Shown: positions 31,561 through 41,153, numbered from the stretch's first letter. The stretch: DNA of 64,000 nt from Chloroflexota bacterium (GCA_016234485.1 JACRBL010000034.1:45746-109745); one strand, 5' to 3'. Notes: generated by a model not told the origin, from the letters alone. Translations and numbers: made by a program.

Positions 31561-31584
31561 ATTGGTTTGTGAACAACAAACCAA
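31561..31584 (+). other. hairpin in the leader of the Ig-like surface protein
   Basis: ATTGGTTTGT pairs with ACAAACCAAT around a 4-nt loop between the zinc-ribbon gene and the next ribosome-binding site. Possible mRNA processing or attenuation point. Confidence 0.45.
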
Positions 31585-31607
31585 TTTTCACAAAACAAGG
31601 AGAAAAA

Positions 31608-34247
31608 ATGAAAACCAAACTGTTGCGCATCGTTCTGCTTGCCGCGTTCGCGGTCAGTCTGCTCGCGCCCACCACGAACGCGCAAGCGGCGGACACCGGT
31701 TGTTCATGGACCGGCAGCGTTGACGCAAACTGGTCCACCCCGGGCAACTGGGGAGCCGGTTGCACCGGCCTCGGGGGGATCCCTGGCACCGGCGATACCC
31801 TGACTTTTCCGCTCGGCGCGTCGAACGCCACGATGACCCACGACCTGCCGGCCATCACCTTGCAAAGCCTGATCTTCAGCGGCGCGTTGGACTACACCCT
31901 CAATGGCACAAACGCCATCACCCTCACCGGCGGGATTGACGTTCAAGCCGGGAACCAGACCATCAACGCGCCCTTGACCGTCGCGGGCGCCGGGGTCACG
32001 TTCCACACCGCGAACGGCGCAATGTTGACATTGGGCGGCGCGCTCGACCTGGATGCGTACAACGTGACCTTCACCGTCGATTCCGCCACCGACGTGATCG
32101 GCATCAATCTTCACGGCGCAATCAATACGTCCGGTCTCGCCAAGATCTCGAAAAATGGCGCGGGCGAACTGAAAATAATAGGCGATCATAATTCAAAGAA
32201 CTTCGACATTGACATCAACGCCGGTTCCATCAGTACCGACCCATCCACCCCCACCTATCTGCCTCAATATAAAACAATCACTCTTGCGTCTGGCGCCAAT
32301 CTGTACTTAAAAAACTTTGGAATAATCGGTTCCATCAGCGGTTCGGGGAATATTCATGCAACCCATGCCTTCCAAATTCGGCAAGGCAAAAACACTACCT
32401 TTACGGGAGATCTTTTTGGAAACAACCAAATGATCATTGTCTGCAATGGGACGGCAGTATTAACCATTGACCGTTCCGGCGGTTCGCTGAGTTACGCAGG
32501 GGAGATCAACGTCAACTCCGTTGGCAAATTATTGCTTGCCAACACCACCGCCACGGCCTCCATCCCAGGTTTTTGGGCATCCCTAGGCAGGCTGGAACTT
32601 AACAACTCGCATGTCGGCGCGATCAGGGTGGGGCATAGCTTCGGCGGCTTCAACTATAACGGCGCCCTCATCCTCTCAGGAACGAACGCGAGTACCGCCA
32701 CCTCCATCACCTTGAAGAACGCTTCAAGCATCGAGACGGTTATCAACTCCGCGACAGATTACGGTCACATCACCGTCACCTCGCCGGTGGATTTGGGCGC
32801 GGGCGCGCCAACGTTCGCATTGCAGGGCAGTTACACTCCTTCGTCCGGCGACATCTTCACCGTGATTCAGAACACCAATTCCGGCACAGCCACCACAAGC
32901 AACGCGGCCTTTTCCAACCTACCGCAAGGCGGCGTGTTGCCTTTCAACACGATCAACATGATGGCCGATTATCTGGCGGCTGGCAACACCGCGTTCACCC
33001 TCACCGCCACCACGCCGGACGTCACCCCACCCACTGTCCAATCCAGCGTACGACCGCTAAGCAACCCCACCTCCAGTACGATTGTCACGTTCATCGTCAC
33101 CTTTACCGAAAACGTGACCGGCGTGGATACCGCCGATTTTTCCCTCGCCACTACCGGCATTTCCGGTGCGAGCGTTGGAAGCGTAATCCCTACCTCGGCC
33201 AGTGTTTATATCGTTAATGTTTTCACCGGCACAGGCAACGGCACGCTTCGCCTCGACGTTCCAGTGGGCGCGACCATCTCGGACGTTGCCGGTAACCCGC
33301 TGGCGGGTCTGCCCTACACCAGCGGCGAAACGTACACCGTGCAAAAAGATATCGTCGCGCCGACGGTCCTCTCCATCGTCCGCGCCAATCCCAACCCCAC
33401 CGCGCTGGCCTCCGTCAACTTCACGGTGACCTTCTCCGAATCCGTGAGCGGAGTCGACGCGGCCGACTTCGCGTTGACCGCGAGCGGCGTTTCAGGCGCG
33501 ACCGTCAGCGGGGTCAGCGGCTCGGGAAACGTCTACACGTTGACGGTTTCCACTGGCTCCGGCAACGGCACGCTCCGCCTCGACGTTCCAGTGGGCGCGA
33601 CCATCTCGGACATTGTCGGTAACCCGCTGGCGGGTCTGCCCTACACCAGCGGCGAAACGTACACCATCAACAAGACCCAAACAGCCACTTTCCGCTCCGC
33701 GGGCGCCGAAGACGGCTGGATCCTCGAATCCACCGAAACCAGCGCCAAGGGCGGCTCGATCAATTCCAGCGCGACCACCTTCCGTCTCGGCGACTTCACG
33801 GGCGATAAGCAATATCGCGCCATCCTGCACTTCGACACCTCTGCTTTGCCCGATACTGCCGTCATCACCAAGGTGACGTTCAAGATCAAACAGTCTGGCG
33901 CGCCCGTGGGAACTAATCCCTTCACGATTTTGAACGCACTGAAAGTGGACATCCGCAAGCCGCGCTTTGGCAGTTCCGCCGCGCTGGTCAACAGCGACTT
34001 CCAGGCCGCCGCCAGCCAGGCGAATATCGGAAGCATCCCCAACACGCCAGTCGACAACTGGTACACAAAAATCTGGACGAGCGGCGCGTTCTTCACCTTT
34101 GTCAACAAGACCGGCTCCACCCAATTCCGCCTGTACTTCGCCAAAGGCGACAACGACAACAACGCCGCGGACTACATGAAGTTCTTCAGCGGAGACGCGC
34201 CGCTGGGCTCGCGTCCGCAATTGATTGTGGAATACTACGTGCCGTAG
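31608..34247 (+). CDS. secreted Ig-like repeat protein with DNRLRE/CBM96-like module
   Basis: 879 residues with a signal peptide ending NAQAA (about 28). Residues 30-470 are beta-rich and resemble autotransporter-associated solenoids (GNWGAGCTGLGG, SGSGNIHATHAF). Two tandem Ig-like modules (about 480-685) each have TFTENVTGVDTADF or VTFSESVSGVDAADF, then GTGNGTLRLDVPVGATISD. Their DNA is partly identical, indicating internal duplication. The shared C-terminal module begins about 692 and ends VEYYVP. AAGGAG fixes ATG 31608. It is probably a surface adhesin. Confidence 0.83.
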   Translation: MKTKLLRIVLLAAFAVSLLAPTTNAQAADTGCSWTGSVDANWSTPGNWGAGCTGLGGIPGTGDTLTFPLGASNATMTHDLPAITLQSLIFSGALDYTLNGTNAITLTGGIDVQAGNQTINAPLTVAGAGVTFHTANGAMLTLGGALDLDAYNVTFTVDSATDVIGINLHGAINTSGLAKISKNGAGELKIIGDHNSKNFDIDINAGSISTDPSTPTYLPQYKTITLASGANLYLKNFGIIGSISGSGNIHATHAFQIRQGKNTTFTGDLFGNNQMIIVCNGTAVLTIDRSGGSLSYAGEINVNSVGKLLLANTTATASIPGFWASLGRLELNNSHVGAIRVGHSFGGFNYNGALILSGTNASTATSITLKNASSIETVINSATDYGHITVTSPVDLGAGAPTFALQGSYTPSSGDIFTVIQNTNSGTATTSNAAFSNLPQGGVLPFNTINMMADYLAAGNTAFTLTATTPDVTPPTVQSSVRPLSNPTSSTIVTFIVTFTENVTGVDTADFSLATTGISGASVGSVIPTSASVYIVNVFTGTGNGTLRLDVPVGATISDVAGNPLAGLPYTSGETYTVQKDIVAPTVLSIVRANPNPTALASVNFTVTFSESVSGVDAADFALTASGVSGATVSGVSGSGNVYTLTVSTGSGNGTLRLDVPVGATISDIVGNPLAGLPYTSGETYTINKTQTATFRSAGAEDGWILESTETSAKGGSINSSATTFRLGDFTGDKQYRAILHFDTSALPDTAVITKVTFKIKQSGAPVGTNPFTILNALKVDIRKPRFGSSAALVNSDFQAAASQANIGSIPNTPVDNWYTKIWTSGAFFTFVNKTGSTQFRLYFAKGDNDNNAADYMKFFSGDAPLGSRPQLIVEYYVP

Positions 34248-34269
34248 GGGAAAGTGGAAGGCAGAAAGC

Positions 34270-34304
34270 AATGCGCCCTGGAAAATTCCAGGGCGCATTT
34301 TTTG
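34270..34304 (+). terminator. Rho-independent terminator
   Basis: Stem AATGCGCCCTGG / CCAGGGCGCATT, followed by TTTTTT. Confidence 0.88.
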
Positions 34305-34313
34305 TGTCGTTAT

Positions 34314-35105
34314 TCAACTGGGCGGGACGAAGCGTGCAGATTTCTCTTTGAAGAATTGATCAAGTTTGTTTCGGATGCCCGATAAAAGCCCCAAGTGCGC
34401 CAGCATCAAAGCGCCAAGTGCGGAAGTGAGCAGGAAGAAAACCGTGTCGCCCAGCACGTACCCGTAGTGGAATTCTCCGGCCTGGGCGCTCGCGAGAAAA
34501 ATATAATGGAACACAATGAAATAAAGATGGAAGAGGCTGATGATGAGGATTGGGAAAGAAAATGGAACGAGATCATGTTTTTCGACGATCAAATGCACAC
34601 CCACAAGCGCGACCAGAGCCGCGCAGAATAGGATCACATATTTGAGAAATTTCAACAGCGTGTATTCCTGTTCAAAAAGTCTGGAGATTATGGCAATTTG
34701 CAAGACAGCCAAACCAGCCAGAATAACCCACGCGTAGGCCTTCATGACAAGAGGGAGCCACTTGTTTTCCAACATGCGGACGCCGAACAGCCCAATTCCC
34801 CAGCCGACTCCGTAGGCCAAACCTGCCGCTAACAGTTCCGACAACAAAGCGCCAAGATCTCCCACGCCATTGAGCAAAACATCAAGCCCAACCCAGCCGC
34901 CACCTAAAAGCGCGATCCCCATGCTAAGGGAACTGATGAGGAAAACGGCGACGCTCACCATCCCTTTGTTGGAAGGGTGAATGGATTGGCCATTCATTTT
35001 TGGTTGTTGCGCGGGTGGATTCGTTGCATGGTTTCCGCCGCGGTCAGACGATTCGCGAAAAACGAACGGAGGCGTTTTTGGATATTCATCATTCGGAGTA
35101 TTCAT
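34314..35105 (-). CDS. polytopic membrane protein, hypothetical
   Basis: 263 residues. A hydrophilic Pro/Gln-rich N-terminus (1-48) is followed by about seven membrane segments beginning at MVSVAVFLISSLSMGIALLG and a basic C-terminal tail. No conserved catalytic motif or family recognised. It lies alone between the surface region and pstB1; an 82-nt gap separates it from pstB1 and its promoter must lie there. Confidence 0.6.
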   Translation of the reverse strand: MNTPNDEYPKTPPFVFRESSDRGGNHATNPPAQQPKMNGQSIHPSNKGMVSVAVFLISSLSMGIALLGGGWVGLDVLLNGVGDLGALLSELLAAGLAYGVGWGIGLFGVRMLENKWLPLVMKAYAWVILAGLAVLQIAIISRLFEQEYTLLKFLKYVILFCAALVALVGVHLIVEKHDLVPFSFPILIISLFHLYFIVFHYIFLASAQAGEFHYGYVLGDTVFFLLTSALGALMLAHLGLLSGIRNKLDQFFKEKSARFVPPS

Positions 35106-35187
35106 GAGCCCACCCAGAGAGGTTTTTTATAGAATGGTCAAAATTGTATCACCATTCACTCTGGGGAGCGCTATTGATTAAGATGCC

Positions 35188-35988
35188 CTACCCGAACCGT
35201 CCCGTCACGTAATCCTCCGTCCGCTTGTCGCCGGGGCGGGTAAAGATTTTCTTCGTGTCGTCGTATTCGATGACCGTGCCGGAACGCGTCTCGCCGTAGA
35301 GCATCATCATGGCGGTGAAGTCCGAGACGCGCGCGGCCTGTTGCATGTTGTGAGTCACGATCAGAATGGTGTAGTTCTTCTTCAATTCCTGCATCAACTC
35401 CTCGATGCGGAGGGTGGAGATCGGGTCGAGGGCCGAAGCGGGTTCGTCCATCAGAATAATCTCGGGTTGGATGGCGATCGTGCGCGCGATGCACAGGCGT
35501 TGTTGCTGTCCACCGGAGAGTGCGTAGGCGCTTTGTTTGAGCTTGTCCTTCACTTCGTCCCAGAGAGCCGCGCCGCGCAGGGACTGTTCGACCAGATCAT
35601 CCATCTTGCCTTTGAAACCGTTGATCTTCGCGCCCCAGGCGATATTGTCGTAGATGGTTTTTGGGAAGGGATTCGGTTTCTGGAAAACCATGCCGATCTT
35701 GCGACGCACTTCCACGGGGTCAATGTCGCGGCTGTAGAGATTCGTGCCGTGCATCAAAATTTCGCCTTGCACGCGGCTGGTGGGGACGAAATCGTTCATG
35801 CGGTTGAAGGCGCGCAACAGCGTGGATTTGCCGCATCCCGATGGGCCGATGATGGCAGTGATCTTCTGCTTTTCGATCTTTAAGTTGACGCCTTTAACAG
35901 CTTCGAAATTTCCGTAGAAAATGCTCAAATCGCGGGTTTCGATCGCATATTGAGGAGCTTCAGGTTGCATGATGGAATTCTCTTTCAT
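35188..35988 (-). CDS. pstB: phosphate ABC transporter ATP-binding protein PstB (copy 1, canonical)
   Basis: 266 residues with all canonical motifs: Walker [11 protein letters not shown]-loop [10 protein letters not shown], signature [13 protein letters not shown], Walker [14 protein letters not shown] and H-loop [13 protein letters not shown]. It energises PstCA for high-affinity phosphate uptake. It is the last gene of the pstS1-C1-A1-B1 operon, 4 nt after pstA1. A second possible start lies six codons in (35970), with a better purine-rich site. This is the only one of the three PstB paralogues here with fully standard motifs. Confidence 0.94.
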   Translation of the reverse strand: MKENSIMQPEAPQYAIETRDLSIFYGNFEAVKGVNLKIEKQKITAIIGPSGCGKSTLLRAFNRMNDFVPTSRVQGEILMHGTNLYSRDIDPVEVRRKIGMVFQKPNPFPKTIYDNIAWGAKINGFKGKMDDLVEQSLRGAALWDEVKDKLKQSAYALSGGQQQRLCIARTIAIQPEIILMDEPASALDPISTLRIEELMQELKKNYTILIVTHNMQQAARVSDFTAMMMLYGETRSGTVIEYDDTKKIFTRPGDKRTEDYVTGRFG

Positions 35989-35992
35989 GGGA

Positions 35993-37225
35993 TTAGTAAC
36001 GACGCTGAAAGCGGTTGCGAAGCAGAATGGCGGACGCGTTCAGGGTGAGCAACAGGATCAACAGGACGAGAATCGCCGCCGCGGCGATGTTGTGAAATTC
36101 GGATTGGGCGCGCGCGGTCCACTGGTAAATCTGAATCGGTAACGCGGTGAACTTGCTAAACGGCCCGCTCGGGTCCTGACTAATGAAGGTGGACGCGCCC
36201 ACGATGATGAGCGGAGCGGTCTCGCCGACCGCGCGCGACATGGCGAGGATGCTCCCCGTCAAGATGCCTGGCAACGCGCTGGGCAGGATGTGACTCCACA
36301 CCGTCTGCCATTTCGTCGCGCCCACGCCAAACGCCGCCTGTCGGATCGAATCGGGCACGGCCTTGATGGCCTCCTGCGCATTGATGATGACCAGCGGCAG
36401 GACGAGGATGCCCATCGTCAAGCCCGCGGACATGATCGTGCGGCCATTGGCGTCAACGATGCCAAACATCGCGCCACTGGTGAAGATCTCGAACGCGCGC
36501 ACAAAAATGGCAAGACCCAACATCCCATAGACGATGGAGGGGACGCCCGCCAGGTTGTTGATGTTGGTCTGGATCAAGGTATTGATGGAGTTTTTGCGGG
36601 CATATTCCTGTAAATAGATCGCCGCGCCCACGCCCACCGGCAGGGCTAACGTCACCGCGATCAACACCAGCCAAATGGAACCGAGGATGGCCGTGCGTAC
36701 GCCCGCGAATTCGGCCTTGCTCGATTGCGGAGATGTCAAAAAATTGGGAGTCAGCCAATACCGAAAATCGAGTCGGGCTTTGGGATATTTCTCGGCCACC
36801 TCGGCCTGAATCTCCGCTTTGCGGAAGAGCGAGTCGGACAGGCTGTAAGTCGCCTTCGTGTCAACCTGAATAATTCGTTCGAGCACGAGACCGTAGAGGT
36901 CCGATTCGCTGCGTTCGCCCATCGGCGTTTCATTGTTCAGTTTTTTATAAGCGCCCGTAGACAGATTGGCCTGCAACAGCGCCGCCAATTCCTGCTGCGT
37001 CAACTGCTCGATAGGTTTCGCGCTGATCGTGGACGGGTCTTTCTTGAACTCGTAGGCCACGTAGCCAAACGCGCCGTCTACTACGTTTAAAAGAAGCGCC
37101 AGGAGACTGACGATGGCTACCAACAGGGAGCCCAGAAAAAGGGTTTGCCAGATCCACGCCTTGCGGTAACGCGCTACGACAAACTTCTGCAGGTCCTTCT
37201 CTTCGGGATAGGTGTATTTCGCCAT
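35993..37225 (-). CDS. pstA: phosphate ABC transporter permease PstA (copy 1)
   Basis: 410 residues, longer than typical PstA (about 280-300). A first membrane segment (about 30-50) is followed by a large extracytoplasmic insertion (about 60-185). The permease core has [30 protein letters not shown] and the cytoplasmic coupling loop [20 protein letters not shown] (about 290-310). It forms the channel with PstC1. It starts 3 nt downstream of the pstC1 stop. Confidence 0.93.
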   Translation of the reverse strand: MAKYTYPEEKDLQKFVVARYRKAWIWQTLFLGSLLVAIVSLLALLLNVVDGAFGYVAYEFKKDPSTISAKPIEQLTQQELAALLQANLSTGAYKKLNNETPMGERSESDLYGLVLERIIQVDTKATYSLSDSLFRKAEIQAEVAEKYPKARLDFRYWLTPNFLTSPQSSKAEFAGVRTAILGSIWLVLIAVTLALPVGVGAAIYLQEYARKNSINTLIQTNINNLAGVPSIVYGMLGLAIFVRAFEIFTSGAMFGIVDANGRTIMSAGLTMGILVLPLVIINAQEAIKAVPDSIRQAAFGVGATKWQTVWSHILPSALPGILTGSILAMSRAVGETAPLIIVGASTFISQDPSGPFSKFTALPIQIYQWTARAQSEFHNIAAAAILVLLILLLTLNASAILLRNRFQRRY

Positions 37226-37228
37226 GGG

Positions 37229-38149
37229 TTACTCGTATTGCTCGCGGAATTTTGCCACCACCCACTGGCTGACCAAATTCAATACCAAGGTCACCAGAAA
37301 GAGCATGAGGGCAATGGCAAACAGGCTGTTGTAATCAATGGAATTGTAAGAGAGGTCGCCGCCGCTGATGCGGGCGATGTGGGCGGTCATGGTCTCGGCA
37401 GCCTGGAGCGGGTTGAAGGTGAACTCGGAGGTCGCGCCTGAAGCGACAGCCACAATCATGGTCTCGCCGACCGCGCGGGAAATCCCCACGATGACCGCCG
37501 CGCCGATGCCCGAAAGCGCGGCGGGCAACACCACCTGAACGCTGGCCTCGAACGGGGTCGCGCCCATGGCATACGCCGCCTCGCGCAACGATCTGGGAAC
37601 CGCGCTCAAAGCGTCCTCGCTCATGGAGGAGATCAGCGGCAGGATCATGATACCCATCACCAGTCCCGCGGAAAGCATGTTGTAAACGCCAAGGTTATCC
37701 TCGCCGGTCAGCGAACGCAGGATCGGCGTGACGAAGAGCAAGGCAAAGTACCCATACACCACAGTCGGAATCCCCGCCAGAATTTCGAGCAGGGGCTTCA
37801 GAATGGAGCGCGCGCGGGGGCTGGCATATTCGCTCAGATAGATCGCCGCGCTCATTCCCAGCGGGACGGCGACAAGAATGGCAATCGCGCTGGTGGTCAA
37901 CGTGGCGCTTACGAGCGCCCAAATGCCAAAATCGCCAATGGCCGGAGCCCACTTGGTGGAAGTAAAGAACTCCGCCAGAGTCACTTCGGGATCGTTGAAA
38001 AATAAAAGCGCCTCTTTGCCCAACACAAACACAATGGCAAGCGTGGTGAAAACGGACAAAATCCCTGCAAAGAACAGCAGGGCTTGGATCGCGCTTTCGC
38101 CTATGCGCGGTTTCTTGCGGAGGTCGAGGGGTCGATTCATATTGACCAT
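37229..38149 (-). CDS. pstC: phosphate ABC transporter permease PstC (copy 1)
   Basis: 306 residues, six membrane segments. The BPD_transp coupling loop is SAVPRSLREAAYAMGATPFE, and LLEILAGIPTVVYGYFAL is typical of PstC. It is the second gene of the operon; the 55-nt gap after pstS1 holds a heptad-built hairpin, a common place for an attenuator that gives more binding protein than permease. Confidence 0.93.
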   Translation of the reverse strand: MVNMNRPLDLRKKPRIGESAIQALLFFAGILSVFTTLAIVFVLGKEALLFFNDPEVTLAEFFTSTKWAPAIGDFGIWALVSATLTTSAIAILVAVPLGMSAAIYLSEYASPRARSILKPLLEILAGIPTVVYGYFALLFVTPILRSLTGEDNLGVYNMLSAGLVMGIMILPLISSMSEDALSAVPRSLREAAYAMGATPFEASVQVVLPAALSGIGAAVIVGISRAVGETMIVAVASGATSEFTFNPLQAAETMTAHIARISGGDLSYNSIDYNSLFAIALMLFLVTLVLNLVSQWVVAKFREQYE

Positions 38150-38199
38150 GAACGATAGACCATGGACGATGGTTCATTGTCCATGGTCTATCGTCAGAA
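38143..38199. repeat. heptanucleotide tract forming a hairpin between pstS1 and pstC1
   Basis: 7-mers gaccatg, aacgata, gaccatg, gacgatg, gttcatt, gtccatg, gtctatc. The halves are complementary (ACGATAGACCATGGAC / GTCCATGGTCTATCGT), giving a 16-bp stem in the pstS-pstC gap. It may lower downstream expression. Confidence 0.7.
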
Positions 38200-38204
38200 T
38201 TTGT

Positions 38205-39263
38205 TTACAGACCGAGGGCTTCCATCCACGCGGCCAGGGCGGCTTCGAGGTCCGCGGCGGGAGCGGGGAAGTAGCCAACGTCGATGATGTTGTCGTCGAG
38301 ATTGGTCAGGTAGAAGTAGATGAACGCGGCCACCTGCGGCTTCTCCGTCATGATCTTCGCGTCCGAGTAGATGAACAGCGGGCGGGCGAGCGGGTACGTG
38401 CCGTTATCCACATTTTCCTGATTCGGCGTGACGCCTTCAATGGTCAGCGCCTTCAACGCGCCTTCGTTCTCGATGAAGTAAGCGTAACCGAAGTAACCGA
38501 TCGCGTACGGGCTTCCTTCCACACCCTGCACGAGCACGTTGTCATCTTCGCTGAACTGAGCGCCTTCAAGGCCAAGCAGGGCTTCTTCGCCAAGAGCGAC
38601 ATCAGCCTTGCCATCCGCGTTCGGGGTGAGCGGAGCGACGACGGCTTCCACGAAGTAATCGAACGTGCCACTGTCCGCGCCGGGGGAGTAGACGAGGATC
38701 GCTTCGGCGGGGAAGGATGGGTCAACCTGATCCCAGGTGGCGTACTCGCCGGTGTAAATCTTGCCAAGTTGTTCCTTTGTCAGGTTGGTGACGAAATCAT
38801 TCTGCGCGCTTACGACCACGGCCAGAGCGTCGGTTCCCACGCGGAACTCCACGGGCGTAATGCCGCTCGCGGCGCAGGCTTCCTTCTCGCTATCCTTAAT
38901 GGCGCGCGACGCGTTCGAAATGTCGGTCTCGCCTTTGCAGAAGCGCTCGAAGCCGCCGCCCGTGCCGATGCTATCCACGGTGATATTGCCAGCATAACCT
39001 TCCTGCTGGAACAATTCCGCCATGCGCTCGGACAGGGGGAAGACGGTGGACGAACCCGCGCTAACGACATCGCCAGAGACGGCGTCAGGCGCGTACATCG
39101 CCATCGCATCTTCCGTCGGGACAGCGGTCGGCTCGACGACGGGCGCTTCGGTGGCTGTCGGTTCCACAACGACGGGCGCGGGAGTCTCCGCGGGGGCGCA
39201 GGCGGCCAACACAAGGGTCAAGGCCATCAGCGCAAAGATCAACGAACGAACAGTTTTGGTCAT
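38205..39263 (-). CDS. pstS: phosphate-binding lipoprotein PstS (copy 1)
   Basis: 352 residues. A lipoprotein signal with lipobox LVLAAC (Cys at about 22) is followed by a Pro-Thr-Glu-rich linker and a PBP-like domain. Phosphate-site segments are SGDVVSAGSSTVFPLSER, IGTGGGFERFCKGETDISNASR and SPGADSGTFDYFVE. It captures phosphate outside the membrane for PstCAB1. TAGGAG lies upstream of the ATG, and a TTTACA/TTAACC direct repeat at 39334-39351 is a candidate PhoB site. Confidence 0.94.
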   Translation of the reverse strand: MTKTVRSLIFALMALTLVLAACAPAETPAPVVVEPTATEAPVVEPTAVPTEDAMAMYAPDAVSGDVVSAGSSTVFPLSERMAELFQQEGYAGNITVDSIGTGGGFERFCKGETDISNASRAIKDSEKEACAASGITPVEFRVGTDALAVVVSAQNDFVTNLTKEQLGKIYTGEYATWDQVDPSFPAEAILVYSPGADSGTFDYFVEAVVAPLTPNADGKADVALGEEALLGLEGAQFSEDDNVLVQGVEGSPYAIGYFGYAYFIENEGALKALTIEGVTPNQENVDNGTYPLARPLFIYSDAKIMTEKPQVAAFIYFYLTNLDDNIIDVGYFPAPAADLEAALAAWMEALGL

Positions 39264-39333
39264 TTCTTTTTTCTCCTATTTTTTTATACGCCCCGAATAG
39301 TATCAGCCTGCTTTTAAATGCAAGGGAAGGATA

Positions 39334-39351
39334 GGTTAACGTCTTGTAAAC
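39334..39351 (-). promoter_or_regulatory. candidate PhoB box upstream of pstS1
   Basis: On the minus strand TTTACA and TTAACC start 11 bp apart, one helical turn, the spacing of PhoB/PhoP direct repeats. A matching pair lies upstream of phoB at 50535-50552. Confidence 0.5.
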
Positions 39352-39392
39352 AAAGTGTGGAAGTAAACAAGTACACAGGTAAACAGGTGAGA
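39345..39392. repeat. heptanucleotide repeat tract
   Basis: 7-bp steps such as aagtaaa, caagtac, acaggta, aacaggt. It shares words with 1995-2026 and 59579-59636, and abuts the candidate PhoB box. Confidence 0.65.
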
Positions 39393-39435
39393 TAAAAAAA
39401 TCCCGCCGCGTGTGCGACGGGACAAGTTGAGAAAA

Positions 39436-39468
39436 AGACTTCCGAGTTCTCGGAGAACTCGGAAGTCT
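39436..39468 (-). terminator. palindromic terminator of the second pst operon
   Basis: AGACTTCCGAGTTCTC pairs with GAGAACTCGGAAGTCT around a 1-nt centre, followed on the minus strand by TTTTTCTC. The GAG-x-TCT / AGA-x-CTC core resembles the hairpin embedded in the gene at 59647. Confidence 0.75.
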
Positions 39469-39477
39469 GATCTGTGA

Positions 39478-40233
39478 TTACCCAAACCTTCCCGTAACAT
39501 AATCCTCCGTCCGCTTGTCTTTGGGGTTCGTGAAAATCTCCTGCCCAGGGCGGAACTCCACCAGTTCGCCCTGCAAAAAGAACGCGGCATGGTCGGCGGT
39601 GCGGGCGGCTTGTTGGACGGAGTGCGGGACGAGGATGATGCTGTAATCTTTTTTTAGTTCTTGCAACGCGGCTTCCACTTTGCCTGTGGAGATCGGGTCG
39701 AGGCCGCTGGTGGGTTCGTCGAGCAGGACGACCTCGGGTTGGAGGGCGAGGACGCGGGCGAGGCAGACGCGCTGTTGCTGTCCACCCGAGAGAGCGACAG
39801 CGGGTTCGTCGAGGCGATCCTTCACCTCGTCCCAGATGGCGGCGAGATGGAGGCTGCGCTCCACGGCCTCGTCGAGGCGCGAGCGACGCGTCTCGCCCGC
39901 GAGCTCGAGGCCGTAGGTCAGGTTGCCGCGAATGGACAAGGGCAGGACGACGGGGCGGGCGAAGACCATTCCAACCCGCCGACGCAATGCAATCACGTCC
40001 GTTTTGGGGTCGAGGATGTTTTCGCCGTCCAGGAGAATTTTTCCCTTCGAAGCGCGGACTTCGGTCAGGTCGTTCAGGCGGTTGAGACAACGTAACAGGG
40101 TGGACTTGCCCCCGCCCGCGGGTCCGAAGAGAACCGTGATCTGGTTGGCAGGAATCGCCATGCTGACGTTACGCAGGGATTCGGTTCCGTCGGAGTATTG
40201 GAGGGAGAGGGAGTCAATAATAATCTTGTTCAT
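39478..40233 (-). CDS. pstB: phosphate ABC transporter ATP-binding protein PstB-like (copy 2, Q-loop Gln replaced by Ala)
   Basis: 251 residues. Walker A is GPAGGGKST, the signature is canonical ([13 protein letters not shown]), Walker B is VVLLDEPTSGLDP, and the switch His is in VPHSVQQAARTADH. The Q-loop reads MVFARPVVLP, where PstB normally has FQ(K/R)P, so the glutamine that senses the gamma-phosphate is an alanine. I started at ATG 40233, where MNKIII begins a normal PstB; the frame extends upstream only through pstA2 sequence. It is the last gene of the second pst operon. It may be a PstB2 subtype or a partner of PstB3. Confidence 0.88.
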   Translation of the reverse strand: MNKIIIDSLSLQYSDGTESLRNVSMAIPANQITVLFGPAGGGKSTLLRCLNRLNDLTEVRASKGKILLDGENILDPKTDVIALRRRVGMVFARPVVLPLSIRGNLTYGLELAGETRRSRLDEAVERSLHLAAIWDEVKDRLDEPAVALSGGQQQRVCLARVLALQPEVVLLDEPTSGLDPISTGKVEAALQELKKDYSIILVPHSVQQAARTADHAAFFLQGELVEFRPGQEIFTNPKDKRTEDYVTGRFG

Positions 40234-40235
40234 GG

Positions 40236-40256
40236 GCGGGTAATTGGTAATCACCA
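40236..40256. repeat. short heptanucleotide tract at the pstA2-pstB2 junction
   Basis: The ggtaattggtaatcacc words continue the vocabulary of 41112-41152 and overlap the pstA2 stop region. Confidence 0.45.
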
Positions 40257-41111
40257 CTGCCGCTTTGCTCTGGCACGCGAGCGAATGACGGTGGCGGTGA
40301 GATTCATGCCGAGGACGAAGATAAGGAGGACGAGGGCGGTGCCGTATTGGATCTGGATCGGCATTTCGGGAACTTGGGTGGAGATGACGAAGAGGTGATA
40401 GGGGACGGCCATGGTCGCGTCGAACGGGGAGTTGGGGAGGCGGGGCAGGAAGAAGGCTGCGCCTGTGAAGAGAATGGGAGCGGTCTCGCCCGCGGCGCGT
40501 TCGAGGCCGAGGATGACGCCTGTGAGAATCCCAGGCAGCGCCTCTTTCAGAACGATGCGGCGGATGGTCTGCCAGCGCGTCGCGCCGACGGAGATGCTGA
40601 CGGTGCGGAAGGCTTGCGGCACGGCGCGCAACGCTTCCTCGGATGTGCTGATGATGACGGGCAGAGTCATGATCGAGAGGGTCAGCGAGGCGGCGAGGAT
40701 GCTGGTGCCGAAGTTGAGGAAGATGACGAAGAGGCCGAGGCCGAAGAGTCCGTACACCACCGAGGGGATGCCCGCCAGATTGATGATGGCGATGCGGATG
40801 AGACGAGTCCACTTGTTATCGGGGGCGTATTCGGCGAGGTAGATCGCGGCCGCGACGCCGAGCGGGACGGAGAAGAGGGCCGTGCCGAGGGTCAGGTAAA
40901 GAGTCCCGACGATGGCAGGGAGGATTCCGCCCGCGCGCATACCGTCGTGCGGGAAGCCTGTCAGAAATTCCCACGAGATGGCCGAGCCGCCCTTGCTGAG
41001 GATGTAGATGACGACCGCCACGATGGGCGCGACGGTGGCGAGAGTCATCAAGGTCATCGCGCCGAAGCCGAGGCGTTGAAGGAGGTTGCGGGTGGAGGAG
41101 GATGATTTCAT
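40251..41111 (-). CDS. pstA: phosphate ABC transporter permease PstA (copy 2)
   Basis: 286 residues, normal PstA length. Membrane segments include LATVAPIVAVVIYIL; core motifs are LGVAAAIYLAEYAPD, IINLAGIPSVVYGLFGLGLF and the coupling loop AVPQAFRTVSISVGATRWQT. It is separated from its permease partner pstC2 by an entire DNA methyltransferase gene. The 43-nt gap upstream is a heptanucleotide tract. Confidence 0.93.
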   Translation of the reverse strand: MKSSSSTRNLLQRLGFGAMTLMTLATVAPIVAVVIYILSKGGSAISWEFLTGFPHDGMRAGGILPAIVGTLYLTLGTALFSVPLGVAAAIYLAEYAPDNKWTRLIRIAIINLAGIPSVVYGLFGLGLFVIFLNFGTSILAASLTLSIMTLPVIISTSEEALRAVPQAFRTVSISVGATRWQTIRRIVLKEALPGILTGVILGLERAAGETAPILFTGAAFFLPRLPNSPFDATMAVPYHLFVISTQVPEMPIQIQYGTALVLLIFVLGMNLTATVIRSRARAKRQW

Positions 41112-41152
41112 TTTCGATTTTGGATTGACGATTTACGATTGGTAATTGGTAA
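41112..41152. repeat. heptanucleotide repeat tract between the methyltransferase and pstA2
   Basis: 7-mers gattttg, gattgac, gatttac, gattggt, aattggt. It marks one edge of the methyltransferase insertion in the pst operon. Confidence 0.7.
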
Positions 41153-41153
41153 A

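Noticed and set aside
40234..40812. N-terminal extension of the PstB2 frame
   Set aside because: It runs through pstA2 in another frame; the PstB fold begins at 40233.
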